A stretch of 13,308 nucleotides of DNA, from NCBI GenBank assembly GCA_024403215.1, contig JAKSSJ010000031.1, positions 1 through 13,308 on the forward strand, read 5' to 3'. Both the position numbers and the translations under genes were made by a program. The notes beneath the pieces were generated by a model. The model saw nothing but the letters and a program-made list of their open reading frames with translations. It did no database searches and was not told the DNA's origin. Every line of letters starts with the position of its first letter. Positions within the stretch are counted from its first letter, which is position 1. This DNA comes from Clostridia bacterium (lineage in GTDB: Bacteria > Bacillota > Clostridia > Peptostreptococcales > Anaerovoracaceae). Of this stretch, positions 1-8,387 are shown in pieces.

Positions 1-142
1 TTTTCTGCTGGAAATCTTCAATCATCTTTGCAAGGTCAGGATTTGCATCAATCTTTTTCTTTGCTGCTTCATAATCCTTAAACTGATCTGTTTCCTTTAA
101 TGATCTTGCAAGCTCGTGTGCAATATCGTATACGTTTTGCAT
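1..142 (-). CDS. YlbF/YmcA-family protein, N-terminal part (cut by window edge)
   Basis: The first 47 codons of a gene that runs off the left edge. The protein starts MQNVYDIAHELARSLKETDQ and continues with an acidic/basic helix ending near KMIEDFQQK. This helical N-terminus, with an A-x-x-L-x-x-S-L-K pattern and a later helix containing NPDLAKMIEDF, matches the YlbF/YmcA (Com_YlbF) family. In Bacillus, YlbF, YmcA and YaaT form a complex that modulates RNase Y-dependent mRNA maturation and affects competence, sporulation and biofilm. The ATG (140-142) lies 1 nt past the RNase J stop codon. Its ribosome binding site GGAGG (149-153) sits inside the last codons of rnj with a 6-nt spacer, so translation is probably coupled. 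The family call rests on a partial protein; I cannot tell YlbF from YmcA subtypes. Confidence 0.72.
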   Translation of the reverse strand, partial: MQNVYDIAHELARSLKETDQFKDYEAAKKKIDANPDLAKMIEDFQQK

Positions 143-143
143 C

Positions 144-2003
144 TTAAACCTCCATAAATACTGGTACAATAACTGGGTCTCTATTTATCTTAGTGTAGAT
201 ATACTTCTTTAAGGTATCTACCATAATCTTTTCTATAGACTGAATGTTCTTTCCATCCTTATATGCAGTATCTATTGCATCCATGATAGTATTGGCTGCA
301 TCTTCAAGCATCTCACCATATTCTTTAACATAAATAAGACCTTTTGTTTTAATAAGTGGTCCAGAAAGAAGCTCTCCAGATGCACAGTCAAAGACAGCAG
401 ATAAAACTACAACGCCAGATTCAGAAAGAACCTTTCTTTCGTTAAGAACAGCTGCGCCAACATCTCCAACGCCGTAGCCATCTACAAGAACTGGGGCTGC
501 AGGAACAACATCTGTAGCTATCTTAATTTTATCTTTAGTAAGTTCAATTATATTTCCATTTGATGCGAAAATAATATTCTTTGCAGGCATACCCATATCT
601 TCTGCAATCTTTGCATGAGATACAAGATGTCTAACTTCACCATGGACAGGCATAAAGTACTTTGGATGAATGAGCTTTTGAATTAGCTTTAGCTCTTCCT
701 CACACGCATGTCCTGAAACATGAGTTTCTGCAATATCGGAATATATTACCTTTGCGCCCTTTTCCATAAGTGTGTTGATGCAGTCATAAACATCCTTTTC
801 ATTGCCAGGTACAGGTGTTGATGAAAGTATGATTACATCGTTCTTTTGAATTTTTACGCTCTTATGATCTCCAACAGCCATTCTGTATAAAGCGCTCATA
901 GGTTCTCCCTGCGAGCCTGTAGTAATGATTACTACATCAGAATCTTTATACTGCTTAAGTTGTTTTAAAGAAATAACTGTATTTGCAGGAATGTGAAGAT
1001 ATCCGAGGTCTTTAGCAATGGCAAACATATTTTCCATTGACTTACCAGACACTGCAACCTTTCTTCCATTTTGAACTGCAAGATCTATAATTCTTTGAAC
1101 TCTATGAACATTGCTTGAGAATGTTGCAATAATAATTCTGTGAGGCGTTTGAGCAAAGATATTTCCAAGAGAAACACCTACATTTTGCTCTGAAGCAGTA
1201 AAGCCACGTCTTACAGCATTTGTTGAGTCAGCCATAAGAAGCAGTACCCCTTCATCACCTATTCTTGCAAATTTTCCAAGATCAATTGGATCAGAATCTA
1301 CTGGAGTAAAGTCAACCTTAAAATCTCCTGTGTGGAATATGCGTCCAACTGGTGTATCAATTGAAAATGCAAATGAATCTGCAACTGAGTGAGTTGTATG
1401 AATTGGTGTCACACTAAAGCAACCGAGCTTAATCTTATCATCAGAATTGATTTCAACAAGTCTTGCGTTTTCAATTTTATGTTCTCTAAGTTTATGTTTA
1501 ATAAAACCAATAGTAAGCTTAGATCCATAAATAGGAGCATTAACTTGCTTAAGAAGATAAGGCACACCACCAATATGGTCTTCATGAGCGTGAGTTATAA
1601 CCACTCCCTTTATTTTATTAGCATTTTCAACAAGATAACTAAAGTCTGGAATTACTGCATCGATTCCGTACTGCTGTGAATTTGGGAACATCATTCCGCA
1701 GTCAATTGCTATGATTTCATCTCCATATTCTAGCAAAGTCATGTTTTTGCCGATTTCATGAAGTCCGCCAAGAGGAATAACTCTTAGTGTTTTTTGCTGC
1801 CTTGACTGTCTTGTCTTAACATTCTGAATTTGCTTAGGAGCAGTATTTTGCGTCTTAGCATTTTGTTTAGGCTTACTGTTTTGTTTTACCTTTGCTGCCT
1901 GCTTTGATTTTCCAGTCTGCTTAGGCTTACTATTCTGCTTACTATTTTGCTTATTATTCTGCTTGTTATTAATATTAATTTTTGTTGTAATTTTTCTTGC
2001 CAT
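144..2003 (-). CDS. rnj: Ribonuclease J (metallo-beta-lactamase/beta-CASP RNase) with basic low-complexity N-terminal tail
   Basis: A 619-residue RNase J, an endoribonuclease and 5'-to-3' exoribonuclease that matures rRNA and degrades mRNA in the cytoplasm. The catalytic core begins near residue 73 (RVIPLGGLHEIGKNMT). The zinc motif H-x-H-x-D-H is at 138-143 (HAHEDH), with further metal ligands expected at H205 (TTHSVADS) and D227 (HTGDFK). The beta-CASP part includes STNAVRRGFT and TTGSQGEPMSALYRMA, and MPVHGEVRHL carries a late conserved His. A C-terminal domain follows to VPVFMEV. Without the first ~72 residues the length is about 547, close to Bacillus RNase J1 (555). Residues 1-72 are extra: almost only K, Q, N, S, T, P and A, with repeats, probably disordered. 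The start ATG is 2 nt after the leuS stop with AAGGG upstream. One RNase J copy is visible; J1 versus J2 cannot be decided here. Confidence 0.95.
   Translation of the reverse strand: MARKITTKININNKQNNKQNSKQNSKPKQTGKSKQAAKVKQNSKPKQNAKTQNTAPKQIQNVKTRQSRQQKTLRVIPLGGLHEIGKNMTLLEYGDEIIAIDCGMMFPNSQQYGIDAVIPDFSYLVENANKIKGVVITHAHEDHIGGVPYLLKQVNAPIYGSKLTIGFIKHKLREHKIENARLVEINSDDKIKLGCFSVTPIHTTHSVADSFAFSIDTPVGRIFHTGDFKVDFTPVDSDPIDLGKFARIGDEGVLLLMADSTNAVRRGFTASEQNVGVSLGNIFAQTPHRIIIATFSSNVHRVQRIIDLAVQNGRKVAVSGKSMENMFAIAKDLGYLHIPANTVISLKQLKQYKDSDVVIITTGSQGEPMSALYRMAVGDHKSVKIQKNDVIILSSTPVPGNEKDVYDCINTLMEKGAKVIYSDIAETHVSGHACEEELKLIQKLIHPKYFMPVHGEVRHLVSHAKIAEDMGMPAKNIIFASNGNIIELTKDKIKIATDVVPAAPVLVDGYGVGDVGAAVLNERKVLSESGVVVLSAVFDCASGELLSGPLIKTKGLIYVKEYGEMLEDAANTIMDAIDTAYKDGKNIQSIEKIMVDTLKKYIYTKINRDPVIVPVFMEV
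1863..1964 (-). repeat. Low-complexity repeats encoding the K/Q/N-rich RNase J tail
   Basis: Within the 5' end of rnj a 12-nt unit encoding KQNN or KQNS occurs three times in tandem (residues 14-25, bases 1929-1964). An 8-residue block KQNSKPKQ occurs twice, at residues 22-29 and 40-47, the second copy at 1863-1886. The two copies of the block differ at several synonymous positions (for example AAG CAG AAT versus AAA CAA AAC). The peptide repeat is therefore not simply a very recent exact duplication, although the 12-nt tandem could vary in length by slippage. Confidence 0.75.
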
Positions 2004-2005
2004 AA

Positions 2006-4477
2006 TTAACCCTTAACTACTACGTTGAGGAGCTTACCAGGAACAGCAATAACTTTAACTATTTCCTTTCCAGCAAGAAGAGCCTTTACATTTTCATCAT
2101 CCATACATGTCTTTTCAAACTCTTCTTTAGAAAGTCCAGTAGCAACATCGAGCTTTGCCTTAACCTTTCCGTTAAGCTGTACAACAATTTCAACTGTATC
2201 TTTTACAAGTTGGGTTTCATCATACTTTGGCCATGCCTGATGATAAGTTGATTCTGTAAATCCAAGTCCTTCCCACATTTCTTCTGCAATATGCGGAACA
2301 AATGGACTTAGCATAAGAACAAGCTTTTCTGTTGCATCACGAAGCAATCCCATGTTAACGTCTTCAAGCTCTTTGTATCTATAAAGCTCATTAACAAGCT
2401 CCATGATTGCAGAAATGGCTGTATTAAAGTTAAATCTATTGCTGATATCCTCTGTAACTCTTTTTACTGTATTATTGAGTACAAAGCTAAGCTGTTTATC
2501 ATCTTTTGTTTCAACTTTATAAACAGCAGGAATACCCTTAGTGTCTTCTGCCATTTCATAAACAAGACGATAAACACGATTTAAGAATTTATAGGAGCCT
2601 TCTACTCCTGTATCTGACCACTCAAGTTCCTTTTCTGGTGGAGCTGCAAATAGTATGAACATTCTTGCAGTATCTGCACCATACTTAGAAATAATTTCTT
2701 CAGGGCTTACTACGTTGCCTAAAGACTTACTCATCTTGCTGCCATCTTTTAATACCATTCCTTGTGTAAGAAGGTTCTTAAATGGTTCATCAACATTTAC
2801 AAGGCCAAGGTCATATAAAACCTTAGTAAAGAATCTTGAATAGAGTAAGTGCAGAATTGCGTGCTCAACACCGCCAATATATTGGTCAACGTCCATCCAA
2901 TAAGCCGCCTTCTTTGGATCAAAGGCCATTTTGTCATTTTTAGCATCGCAATATCTTAAGAAGTACCATGAAGAATCAAGGAAGGTATCCATGGTATCAA
3001 CTTCTCTTTTTGCAGCACCGCCGCAGCATGGGCACTTTGTATCAACAAAGGTCTTTGATGTGGCAATTGGGGATTCACCTTTTCCGGTAAATTCAACATC
3101 TGTTGGAAGAAGAACTGGAAGGTTTTCTTCCTTTTCAGGCTGCCAACCACACTTCTCGCAATAAATCATAGGAATTGGTGTGCCCCAATATCTTTGACGA
3201 GAAATGAGCCAGTCTCTAAGCTTAAAGTTGATAGTCTTCTTACCAACTCCTCTTTCTACAAAGCTATCTCCAATAACCTGGATAGCCTTAATATTATTAA
3301 GACCATTAAACTGCTCTGAGTTGATCATTGTTCCCTCTGCAGCAACTGCAGCTTCTAGGTGTTCATAATCTGTACCATCGCCACAATCTACTACAGGAAT
3401 AATAGGAAGATTAAACTTCTTTGCAAAGTCAAAGTCTCTTTGGTCGTGAGCAGGAACACCCATTACTATACCTGTTCCATAACCCATGAGTACATAGTCA
3501 GCAAGGTAAAGTGGAAGTTCCTTGCCATTTGCAGGGTTGATTACATATCTTCCTGTAAACTGGCCAGTCTTCTCTTTTGTTGTAGAAGTTCTTTCAATAT
3601 CTGATTGCTTCTTTGCTTGCTCAATATATTCTCTGCAAGCAGCTTCTTCTTTTTGACCCTTAATAAGCTCTTCAACATAAGGATGTTCTGGAGAAATTAC
3701 CATAAAGGTTGCACCATAAATAGTATCTACTCTTGTTGTAAATACTGTCATTGGAAGATCTCCATCTTTAAGACCATAAGTTACTTCATAACCTGTAGAT
3801 TTGCCAATCCAGTTTCTTTGCATAGTTTTAACCTTGTCAGGCCAACCTTCAAGCTTACCAAGGTCTGTAAGAAGTCTATCAGCATAATCAGTAATCTTAA
3901 GATACCACTGAGAAAGCTTTTTCTTAGTAACTTCTGATTTGCATCTCTCGCACTTACCATCAACTACCTGTTCATTTGCAAGTACAGTTTGGCAAGATGG
4001 GCACCAGTTAACTGGATTTTCCTTCTTGTACGCAAGTCCTTTTTTATAGAATTGAATAAAGATCCACTGCATCCATCTGTAGTAATCTTCCTTGTATGTG
4101 CATGCTTCTCTGTCCCAATCATAAGAGAAACCAAGTTCTCTAAGCTGATCTTCCATCTCTGCAATATTAGATGAAGTCCAAACTGCAGGATGAGAGCCAT
4201 TCTTAATTGCAGCATTTTCTGCTGGGAGTCCAAATGAGTCAAAGCCAATTGGGTGAAGAACATTAAAACCATTCATTGTTTTAAATCTTGCAACTACATC
4301 TCCAATTGAATAATTTCTTACGTGACCCATATGAAGCTTTCCGCTTGGATATGGGAACATCTCAAGGCAGTAATATTTTTCTTTGTTTTCATCTTCTGTT
4401 ACTGCAAAGAGGTCTTTTTCAGCCCAAAAGCCTTGCCATTTCTTTTCTATTTCTCTGAAATTATATTGCTCTTTCAT
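2006..4477 (-). CDS. leuS: Leucyl-tRNA synthetase
   Basis: An 823-residue class I synthetase that charges tRNA-Leu with leucine using ATP. The HIGH signature is HMGH at 49-52 within PYPSGKLHMGHVRNYSIGD. The KMSKS signature is at 581-585. A zinc-ribbon insert has Cys pairs at 159/162 (CPSC) and 176/179 (CERC). The CP1 editing domain has TTRVDTIYG near 247-255 and GYGTGIVMGVPAHD ending at D345, the conserved aspartate used in clearing mischarged tRNA. A second Cys group (YCEKCGW at 440-443, CPCC at 482-485) precedes DTFLDSSWYFLRY. The C-terminal anticodon-binding and tail domains are complete, ending VVVKG. Length and motif order are normal for bacterial LeuRS (about 800-880 residues). The ATG has a good upstream site (GGGAAGG, 8-nt spacer) and lies 14 nt after rsfS; rnj begins 2 nt after its stop. 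Divergently nearby is a tRNA-Leu gene, one of its substrates. Confidence 0.98.
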   Translation of the reverse strand: MKEQYNFREIEKKWQGFWAEKDLFAVTEDENKEKYYCLEMFPYPSGKLHMGHVRNYSIGDVVARFKTMNGFNVLHPIGFDSFGLPAENAAIKNGSHPAVWTSSNIAEMEDQLRELGFSYDWDREACTYKEDYYRWMQWIFIQFYKKGLAYKKENPVNWCPSCQTVLANEQVVDGKCERCKSEVTKKKLSQWYLKITDYADRLLTDLGKLEGWPDKVKTMQRNWIGKSTGYEVTYGLKDGDLPMTVFTTRVDTIYGATFMVISPEHPYVEELIKGQKEEAACREYIEQAKKQSDIERTSTTKEKTGQFTGRYVINPANGKELPLYLADYVLMGYGTGIVMGVPAHDQRDFDFAKKFNLPIIPVVDCGDGTDYEHLEAAVAAEGTMINSEQFNGLNNIKAIQVIGDSFVERGVGKKTINFKLRDWLISRQRYWGTPIPMIYCEKCGWQPEKEENLPVLLPTDVEFTGKGESPIATSKTFVDTKCPCCGGAAKREVDTMDTFLDSSWYFLRYCDAKNDKMAFDPKKAAYWMDVDQYIGGVEHAILHLLYSRFFTKVLYDLGLVNVDEPFKNLLTQGMVLKDGSKMSKSLGNVVSPEEIISKYGADTARMFILFAAPPEKELEWSDTGVEGSYKFLNRVYRLVYEMAEDTKGIPAVYKVETKDDKQLSFVLNNTVKRVTEDISNRFNFNTAISAIMELVNELYRYKELEDVNMGLLRDATEKLVLMLSPFVPHIAEEMWEGLGFTESTYHQAWPKYDETQLVKDTVEIVVQLNGKVKAKLDVATGLSKEEFEKTCMDDENVKALLAGKEIVKVIAVPGKLLNVVVKG

Positions 4478-4491
4478 ATTAACTACCTTCC

Positions 4492-4845
4492 CTATTCTTC
4501 TTTAGGTGTAAAATCAACTCTATCACAATCGCCCCAAACCTTTTCAATCTGATAGCGATCTCTTTGTTCTTCAAGGAATAGACATACGATTATGTCACCA
4601 TAATCTACTAGTACCCAGCCACTATCGCCAGTGCCTTCAAAGTGATTGCATAATATGCCGTCTTCTGCAAGCTTATCTTCAATTTCATCCTGCAATGCGG
4701 AAAGCATTCTTGCATTGTTTGCTGTTGCTAAAACAAAATAATCTGCAAATCCTGACTTTTCTGAAATATCAATAATGACAAGATCTTTTGCCTTCTTGTT
4801 ATCTGCTATTTCGGCAATTTTTAGTGCTAATTCTTTGCTATTCAT
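4492..4845 (-). CDS. rsfS: Ribosomal silencing factor RsfS
   Basis: A 117-residue RsfS (YbeB/Iojap/DUF143) protein. RsfS binds ribosomal protein uL14 on the 50S subunit and blocks subunit joining, reducing translation when nutrients run low. Visible family features are SGFADYFVLATANNARM near residues 31-47, GDSGWVLVDYGDIIVCLFLEEQRDRYQIEKVWGD near 72-105, and the usual small size. The start ATG is 1 nt after the yqeK stop, with AGGAG 4 nt upstream lying inside the end of yqeK. yqeK followed by rsfS is a common Firmicutes pair, usually with nadD upstream; here aspS takes that place. The gene is intact with no odd features. Confidence 0.95.
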   Translation of the reverse strand: MNSKELALKIAEIADNKKAKDLVIIDISEKSGFADYFVLATANNARMLSALQDEIEDKLAEDGILCNHFEGTGDSGWVLVDYGDIIVCLFLEEQRDRYQIEKVWGDCDRVDFTPKEE

Positions 4846-4846
4846 A

Positions 4847-5368
4847 TTACTCCTTATTATTTACCTCTTTTTCAAGCCACTCTATACATTCTTTTGAAGA
4901 CTGATTAAATTCTTCACCCCTATCTTCTATGATCTGTTTGCATTCGTACATCATTTCAAGAAGTATAGGATTCATATCATCTTCTGTATTAAGTCTGTCT
5001 CTATAGTACTGAACCTTTGGGTAATCTCTTGTTATATCTGTTAGATCAGCACATTTGATTACGCGTTCAAGAAGGCTCATATTGGCTCTTCCAATAGTAT
5101 GATACTTAATTGCATTTAAGATATCAGGGTCTGTAACTTTAAACTTTTCTTCAAGCTTTTTTGCGGCTGCAGGACCGTGGCCTAGTGGTCCTTCTGATTT
5201 ACAAGCATCGTGAAAGATTGCGGCTATTCTTGCCTTTTCAATATCTGCTCCAAATCTTTTGGCATAGCGTTCTGCTGCCTCCACAACTCCAAGAGTGTGC
5301 TGATACCTATGTTCATTAACATGCTCTTTGACATATTTATGAAGTTTTTCGTAAAGCTTATCTGACAT
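4847..5368 (-). CDS. yqeK: YqeK-type HD-domain hydrolase, predicted Ap4A hydrolase
   Basis: A 173-residue HD-superfamily protein. Family members in Gram-positive bacteria hydrolyse diadenosine tetraphosphate (Ap4A) symmetrically to ADP. Metal and substrate residues are all present: H24, the H53-D54 pair (FHDACK), H64 (GHGPAAA), H90 (IKYHTIGRANMSLLE) and D108 (CADLTD). The stretch DILNAIKYHTIGRANMSLLE is very characteristic. One difference: only about nine residues separate HD (53-54) from HGP (64-66), whereas Bacillus YqeK, as I recall it, has roughly 20 more residues there. The usual ADYIEPGR is ADLTDITR. The start codon overlaps the aspS stop (TAATG) and has only a weak ribosome binding site (AAAGAA), so re-initiation after aspS is likely. 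Position next to three synthetases, which make Ap4A as a side product, fits the role. Activity is inferred from the family. Confidence 0.9.
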   Translation of the reverse strand: MSDKLYEKLHKYVKEHVNEHRYQHTLGVVEAAERYAKRFGADIEKARIAAIFHDACKSEGPLGHGPAAAKKLEEKFKVTDPDILNAIKYHTIGRANMSLLERVIKCADLTDITRDYPKVQYYRDRLNTEDDMNPILLEMMYECKQIIEDRGEEFNQSSKECIEWLEKEVNNKE

Positions 5369-7143
5369 TATTCTTTAATGTTAATTGCAACTGAAAGAAT
5401 ATCGAGATCCTTTTGGTTTACAATAGTTGGTGCTTCGCTCATTACGCACTGAGCGTTTTGATTCTTAGGGAATGCAATAACTTGTCTGATATCATCAGTT
5501 CCAACAAGCAGCATGCACAGTCTATCAAGGCCAAATGCAAGTCCGCCGTGAGGTGGAGCTCCATACTTAAATGCATCAATGAAGAAGCCAAATCTTGTTT
5601 TGATTTCTTCTGGTGTAAGTCTTAGAACCTCAAAGATTCTATTTTGAAGCTCTGAATCATGGATTCTTATTGATCCGCCGCCTGCTTCATAACCATTGAT
5701 AACAATATCATAAGCGTCTGCATAAATCTTATCGAGCTCTCCGCTCTCAAGATACTTAATATGTTCTTTCTTTGGAGATGTGAATGGATGGTGCATTGCC
5801 ATGTATCTTCCTTCTTCATCTGACCACTCAAACATTGGGAAGTCAACCACCCAAAGAAGCTTATATTCATTAGGATTTAAAAGTTCAAGCTTAGATGCAA
5901 TATCTCTTCTTAAGAATCCAAGAGATGCCCAAACAACCTCCTTCTTATCTGCAACGATAAGAATTAAATCTCCAACTTTTGCATCCATCTTATTGCAAAT
6001 CTTATCAAGTGCAGCCTGGTCAAAGAACTTTGAAACAGATGATTTAATCTCTGCTTCTTCCTTTCTAATCCAAACCATGCCCTTTGCCTTAAATGCTTTA
6101 ATGGCTTCTGTCATCTTATCAATGTCTTTTCTTGAGAACTTTTCTGATCCGCCATTGATATTGATACCCATTACTCTGCCGCCATTATTTAAAGCATCAT
6201 TAAATACTCCAAATTCGGATCCAGATGCAACGTTAGCAAGGTCTACAAGTTCAAATCCAAATCTAAGGTCTGGCTTATCAGAACCATATCTATTCATAGC
6301 CTCATCCCAGGACATTCTTGGAAGAGGAAGTTTAAGATCAATTCCCTTCATTTCCTTAAAGAGTCTTTGGAGGAATCTTTCCTGAACGTCAATGACGTCA
6401 TCCTGATCAACATAAGACATTTCAAGGTCTATTTGTGTAAATTCAGGCTGACGGTCTGCTCTTAAGTCTTCATCTCTGTAGCACTTTGCAATCTGGAAGT
6501 ATCTATCGAAACCACCAATCATAAGGAGCTGTTTAAATTGCTGTGGTGACTGTGGAAGTGCATAGAACATTCCAGGATTTACTCTTGAAGGTACAAGGTA
6601 GTCTCTTGCTCCTTCTGGTGTAGGCTTTGCAAGAACTGGGGTTTCTACTTCAATAAAACCATTTTCATAATAGAAGTCTCTGATTACATGATACATCTTG
6701 CTTCTAAATGCAAGTGTTTCCTGCATGATAGGCTTTCTTAAATCTAAGTATCTATATTTAAGTCTAAGTTCTCCTGCTGCATTATCGTCATCCTTAATGT
6801 AGATAGGAGGTGTTTCTGATTTTGAATAAACAGAAAGATCCTCTGCAAGAATTTCAATATATCCTGTTGGGATATCATTATTCTTACTTTCTCTTTCTCT
6901 TACTGTTCCAACAACGCCAACAGAGAATTCACTTCTTAAAGCCTCTGCTTTTTCAATAACATCTGCTGGTGTTCCTTCGCCAAATACAACCTGAACGATT
7001 CCAGATCTATCTCTGATATCAGCAAATATAAGTCCACCGAGTCTTCTATTCTTTGCAACCCAGCCGTTAACAACGACTTTCTTTCCGATATCCTCTTTTC
7101 TTAAAGTTCCACAATAATCAGTTCTTTTTAATAACTTGTCCAT
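5368..7143 (-). CDS. aspS: Aspartyl-tRNA synthetase
   Basis: A 591-residue bacterial-type class IIb synthetase that charges tRNA-Asp. The N-terminal OB-fold anticodon domain covers about 1-105 (VNGWVAKNRRLGGLIFADIRDR). Class II motif 2 is at about 222-238 (YRDEDLRADRQPEFTQID) and motif 3 at 533-542 (GGLAFGLDRL). Between them lies the bacterial GAD insertion (about 280-410). Total length matches the family (about 590). L35 sits where non-discriminating AspRS enzymes usually have His, which suggests the tRNA-Asp-specific type. This is an inference from one position; the presence of asnS or gatCAB elsewhere would bear on it. The ATG overlaps the hisS stop (TAATG), with GAGGAG upstream inside hisS, and yqeK overlaps the 3' end the same way, so the three are translationally coupled. 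Confidence 0.97.
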   Translation of the reverse strand: MDKLLKRTDYCGTLRKEDIGKKVVVNGWVAKNRRLGGLIFADIRDRSGIVQVVFGEGTPADVIEKAEALRSEFSVGVVGTVRERESKNNDIPTGYIEILAEDLSVYSKSETPPIYIKDDDNAAGELRLKYRYLDLRKPIMQETLAFRSKMYHVIRDFYYENGFIEVETPVLAKPTPEGARDYLVPSRVNPGMFYALPQSPQQFKQLLMIGGFDRYFQIAKCYRDEDLRADRQPEFTQIDLEMSYVDQDDVIDVQERFLQRLFKEMKGIDLKLPLPRMSWDEAMNRYGSDKPDLRFGFELVDLANVASGSEFGVFNDALNNGGRVMGININGGSEKFSRKDIDKMTEAIKAFKAKGMVWIRKEEAEIKSSVSKFFDQAALDKICNKMDAKVGDLILIVADKKEVVWASLGFLRRDIASKLELLNPNEYKLLWVVDFPMFEWSDEEGRYMAMHHPFTSPKKEHIKYLESGELDKIYADAYDIVINGYEAGGGSIRIHDSELQNRIFEVLRLTPEEIKTRFGFFIDAFKYGAPPHGGLAFGLDRLCMLLVGTDDIRQVIAFPKNQNAQCVMSEAPTIVNQKDLDILSVAINIKE

Positions 7144-8387
7144 TACTTTATCTCCTCAGCGATTTTATCAAACGCTATTTCTTTCTGTTCTGAATGCTTC
7201 ATGTCTCTTAGCTGAACCACGCCTTTTGCAATTTCATCATCGCCTATAATTAAAACGTAATTTGCATTTAACCTATCAGCATATTTAAGCTGAGCCTTAA
7301 GACCTCTTTCGCTTATATCAAACTGAGCTTTAAAGCCCTTGCTTCTTAAATCTTCTGTAAGCTCTAGGGCCTTATTCATTCCAGCCTCTCCAAGCCCAGC
7401 AATAAACACATCAAGAGCATCATCTCTTGGAATTTCTATTCCAGCTGCTTCCATAATAAGGAGAAGTCTTTCAATTCCAAGTCCAAAGCCAACGCCTGGC
7501 GTTTCTGGTCCATCAAGCTGTTCAATGAGGTGATCATACCTTCCGCCTCCACAAACAGTTGCTTGCGAACCAAGCTTATCTGAAACAAATTCAAATGCTG
7601 TCTTCGTGTAATAATCAAGTCCTCTTACTATTCCAGGATCCTTTTCGTAAGGAATCTTTAATATATCAAGGTACTTGCAAAGGTCTTCAAATGCTTTTTT
7701 GCAATCATCGCAAAGATAATCAATCATCATTGGAGCGCCAATAACAAGCTTTTGGCATTCAGGCGATTTGCAATCTAGCATTCTCATTGGATTTCTTTCA
7801 AATCTTCCCTTGCAGGTATCGCAGAATTTATCAAGATTTGGTCTTAAAAATTCCTGAAGCTTTTCCCTATATTGCTTTCTGCATTCTGGGCAGCCAATGG
7901 AATTTATCTTAAGCTTTAAATCATCTATTCCAAGTCCAGTTAGGAATTTATGTGCAAGAGCAATTACTTCTGCATCAGCATACATAGAAGCAGAACCAAA
8001 GATTTCTATACCAAATTGATGGAACTCTCTTTGTCTACCCTTTTGCATCTTCTCGTATCTAAAGCAAGGAGTTGCATAGTAATATTTTGCAGGAAGCGTA
8101 TCTGCATAAAGCTTGTTTTCAATAAAAGATCTTACAACGCCTGCTGTTCCTTCTGGCTTTAGAGATAAACTTCTATCTGCAATGGTAAATGTGTACATTT
8201 CCTTTTGCACTACATCGGTTGTATCGCCTATACCTCTTTGGAACAATTCAGTATGTTCAAACATTGGAGTTCTTATTTCTTTGAATCCAAAGCTATTGCA
8301 TGTCTTTCTGAACTGATTTTCAACAAACTGCCATTTATAACTTTCTGCAGGCAATATGTCTTTTGTTCCTTTTGGAATGTTAACCAT
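7143..8387 (-). CDS. hisS: Histidyl-tRNA synthetase
   Basis: A class IIa synthetase of 414 residues from the chosen ATG. It charges tRNA-His. Motif 2 is at 109-131 (FRYEKMQKGRQREFHQFG). The HisA motif is at 252-267 (GIVRGLDYYTKTAFEF), the HisB motif at 277-285 (TVCGGGRYD) and motif 3 at 298-309 (GVGFGLGIERLL). The C-terminal anticodon domain carries ISERGLKAQLKYADRLNANYVLIIG. The insertion at 165-237 holds nine Cys in paired or spaced form (166/169, 189/192, 206/211, 226/229, 237), possibly a metal site; many clostridial HisRS look like this. Start choice: an ATG at 8396 would add MES but has only 2 nt after AGGA. The ATG at 8387 has an 11-nt spacer from AGGA and begins MVNIPKGTKDILP as in homologues. 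Either start overlaps the hemZ 3' end (8 or 17 nt). Confidence 0.96.
   Translation of the reverse strand: MVNIPKGTKDILPAESYKWQFVENQFRKTCNSFGFKEIRTPMFEHTELFQRGIGDTTDVVQKEMYTFTIADRSLSLKPEGTAGVVRSFIENKLYADTLPAKYYYATPCFRYEKMQKGRQREFHQFGIEIFGSASMYADAEVIALAHKFLTGLGIDDLKLKINSIGCPECRKQYREKLQEFLRPNLDKFCDTCKGRFERNPMRMLDCKSPECQKLVIGAPMMIDYLCDDCKKAFEDLCKYLDILKIPYEKDPGIVRGLDYYTKTAFEFVSDKLGSQATVCGGGRYDHLIEQLDGPETPGVGFGLGIERLLLIMEAAGIEIPRDDALDVFIAGLGEAGMNKALELTEDLRSKGFKAQFDISERGLKAQLKYADRLNANYVLIIGDDEIAKGVVQLRDMKHSEQKEIAFDKIAEEIK

Noticed and set aside
144..2003. Competence protein ComEC-like or other metallo-beta-lactamase enzyme instead of RNase J
   Set aside because: The beta-CASP motifs, length and GGLHEIGKN start of the core are specific to RNase J.
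5780..6385. Plus-strand open frame of 201 codons opposite aspS
   Set aside because: It is antisense to the middle of a well-conserved aspS, has no family resemblance, and its composition (many S, L, I) is that of a mirrored coding frame.
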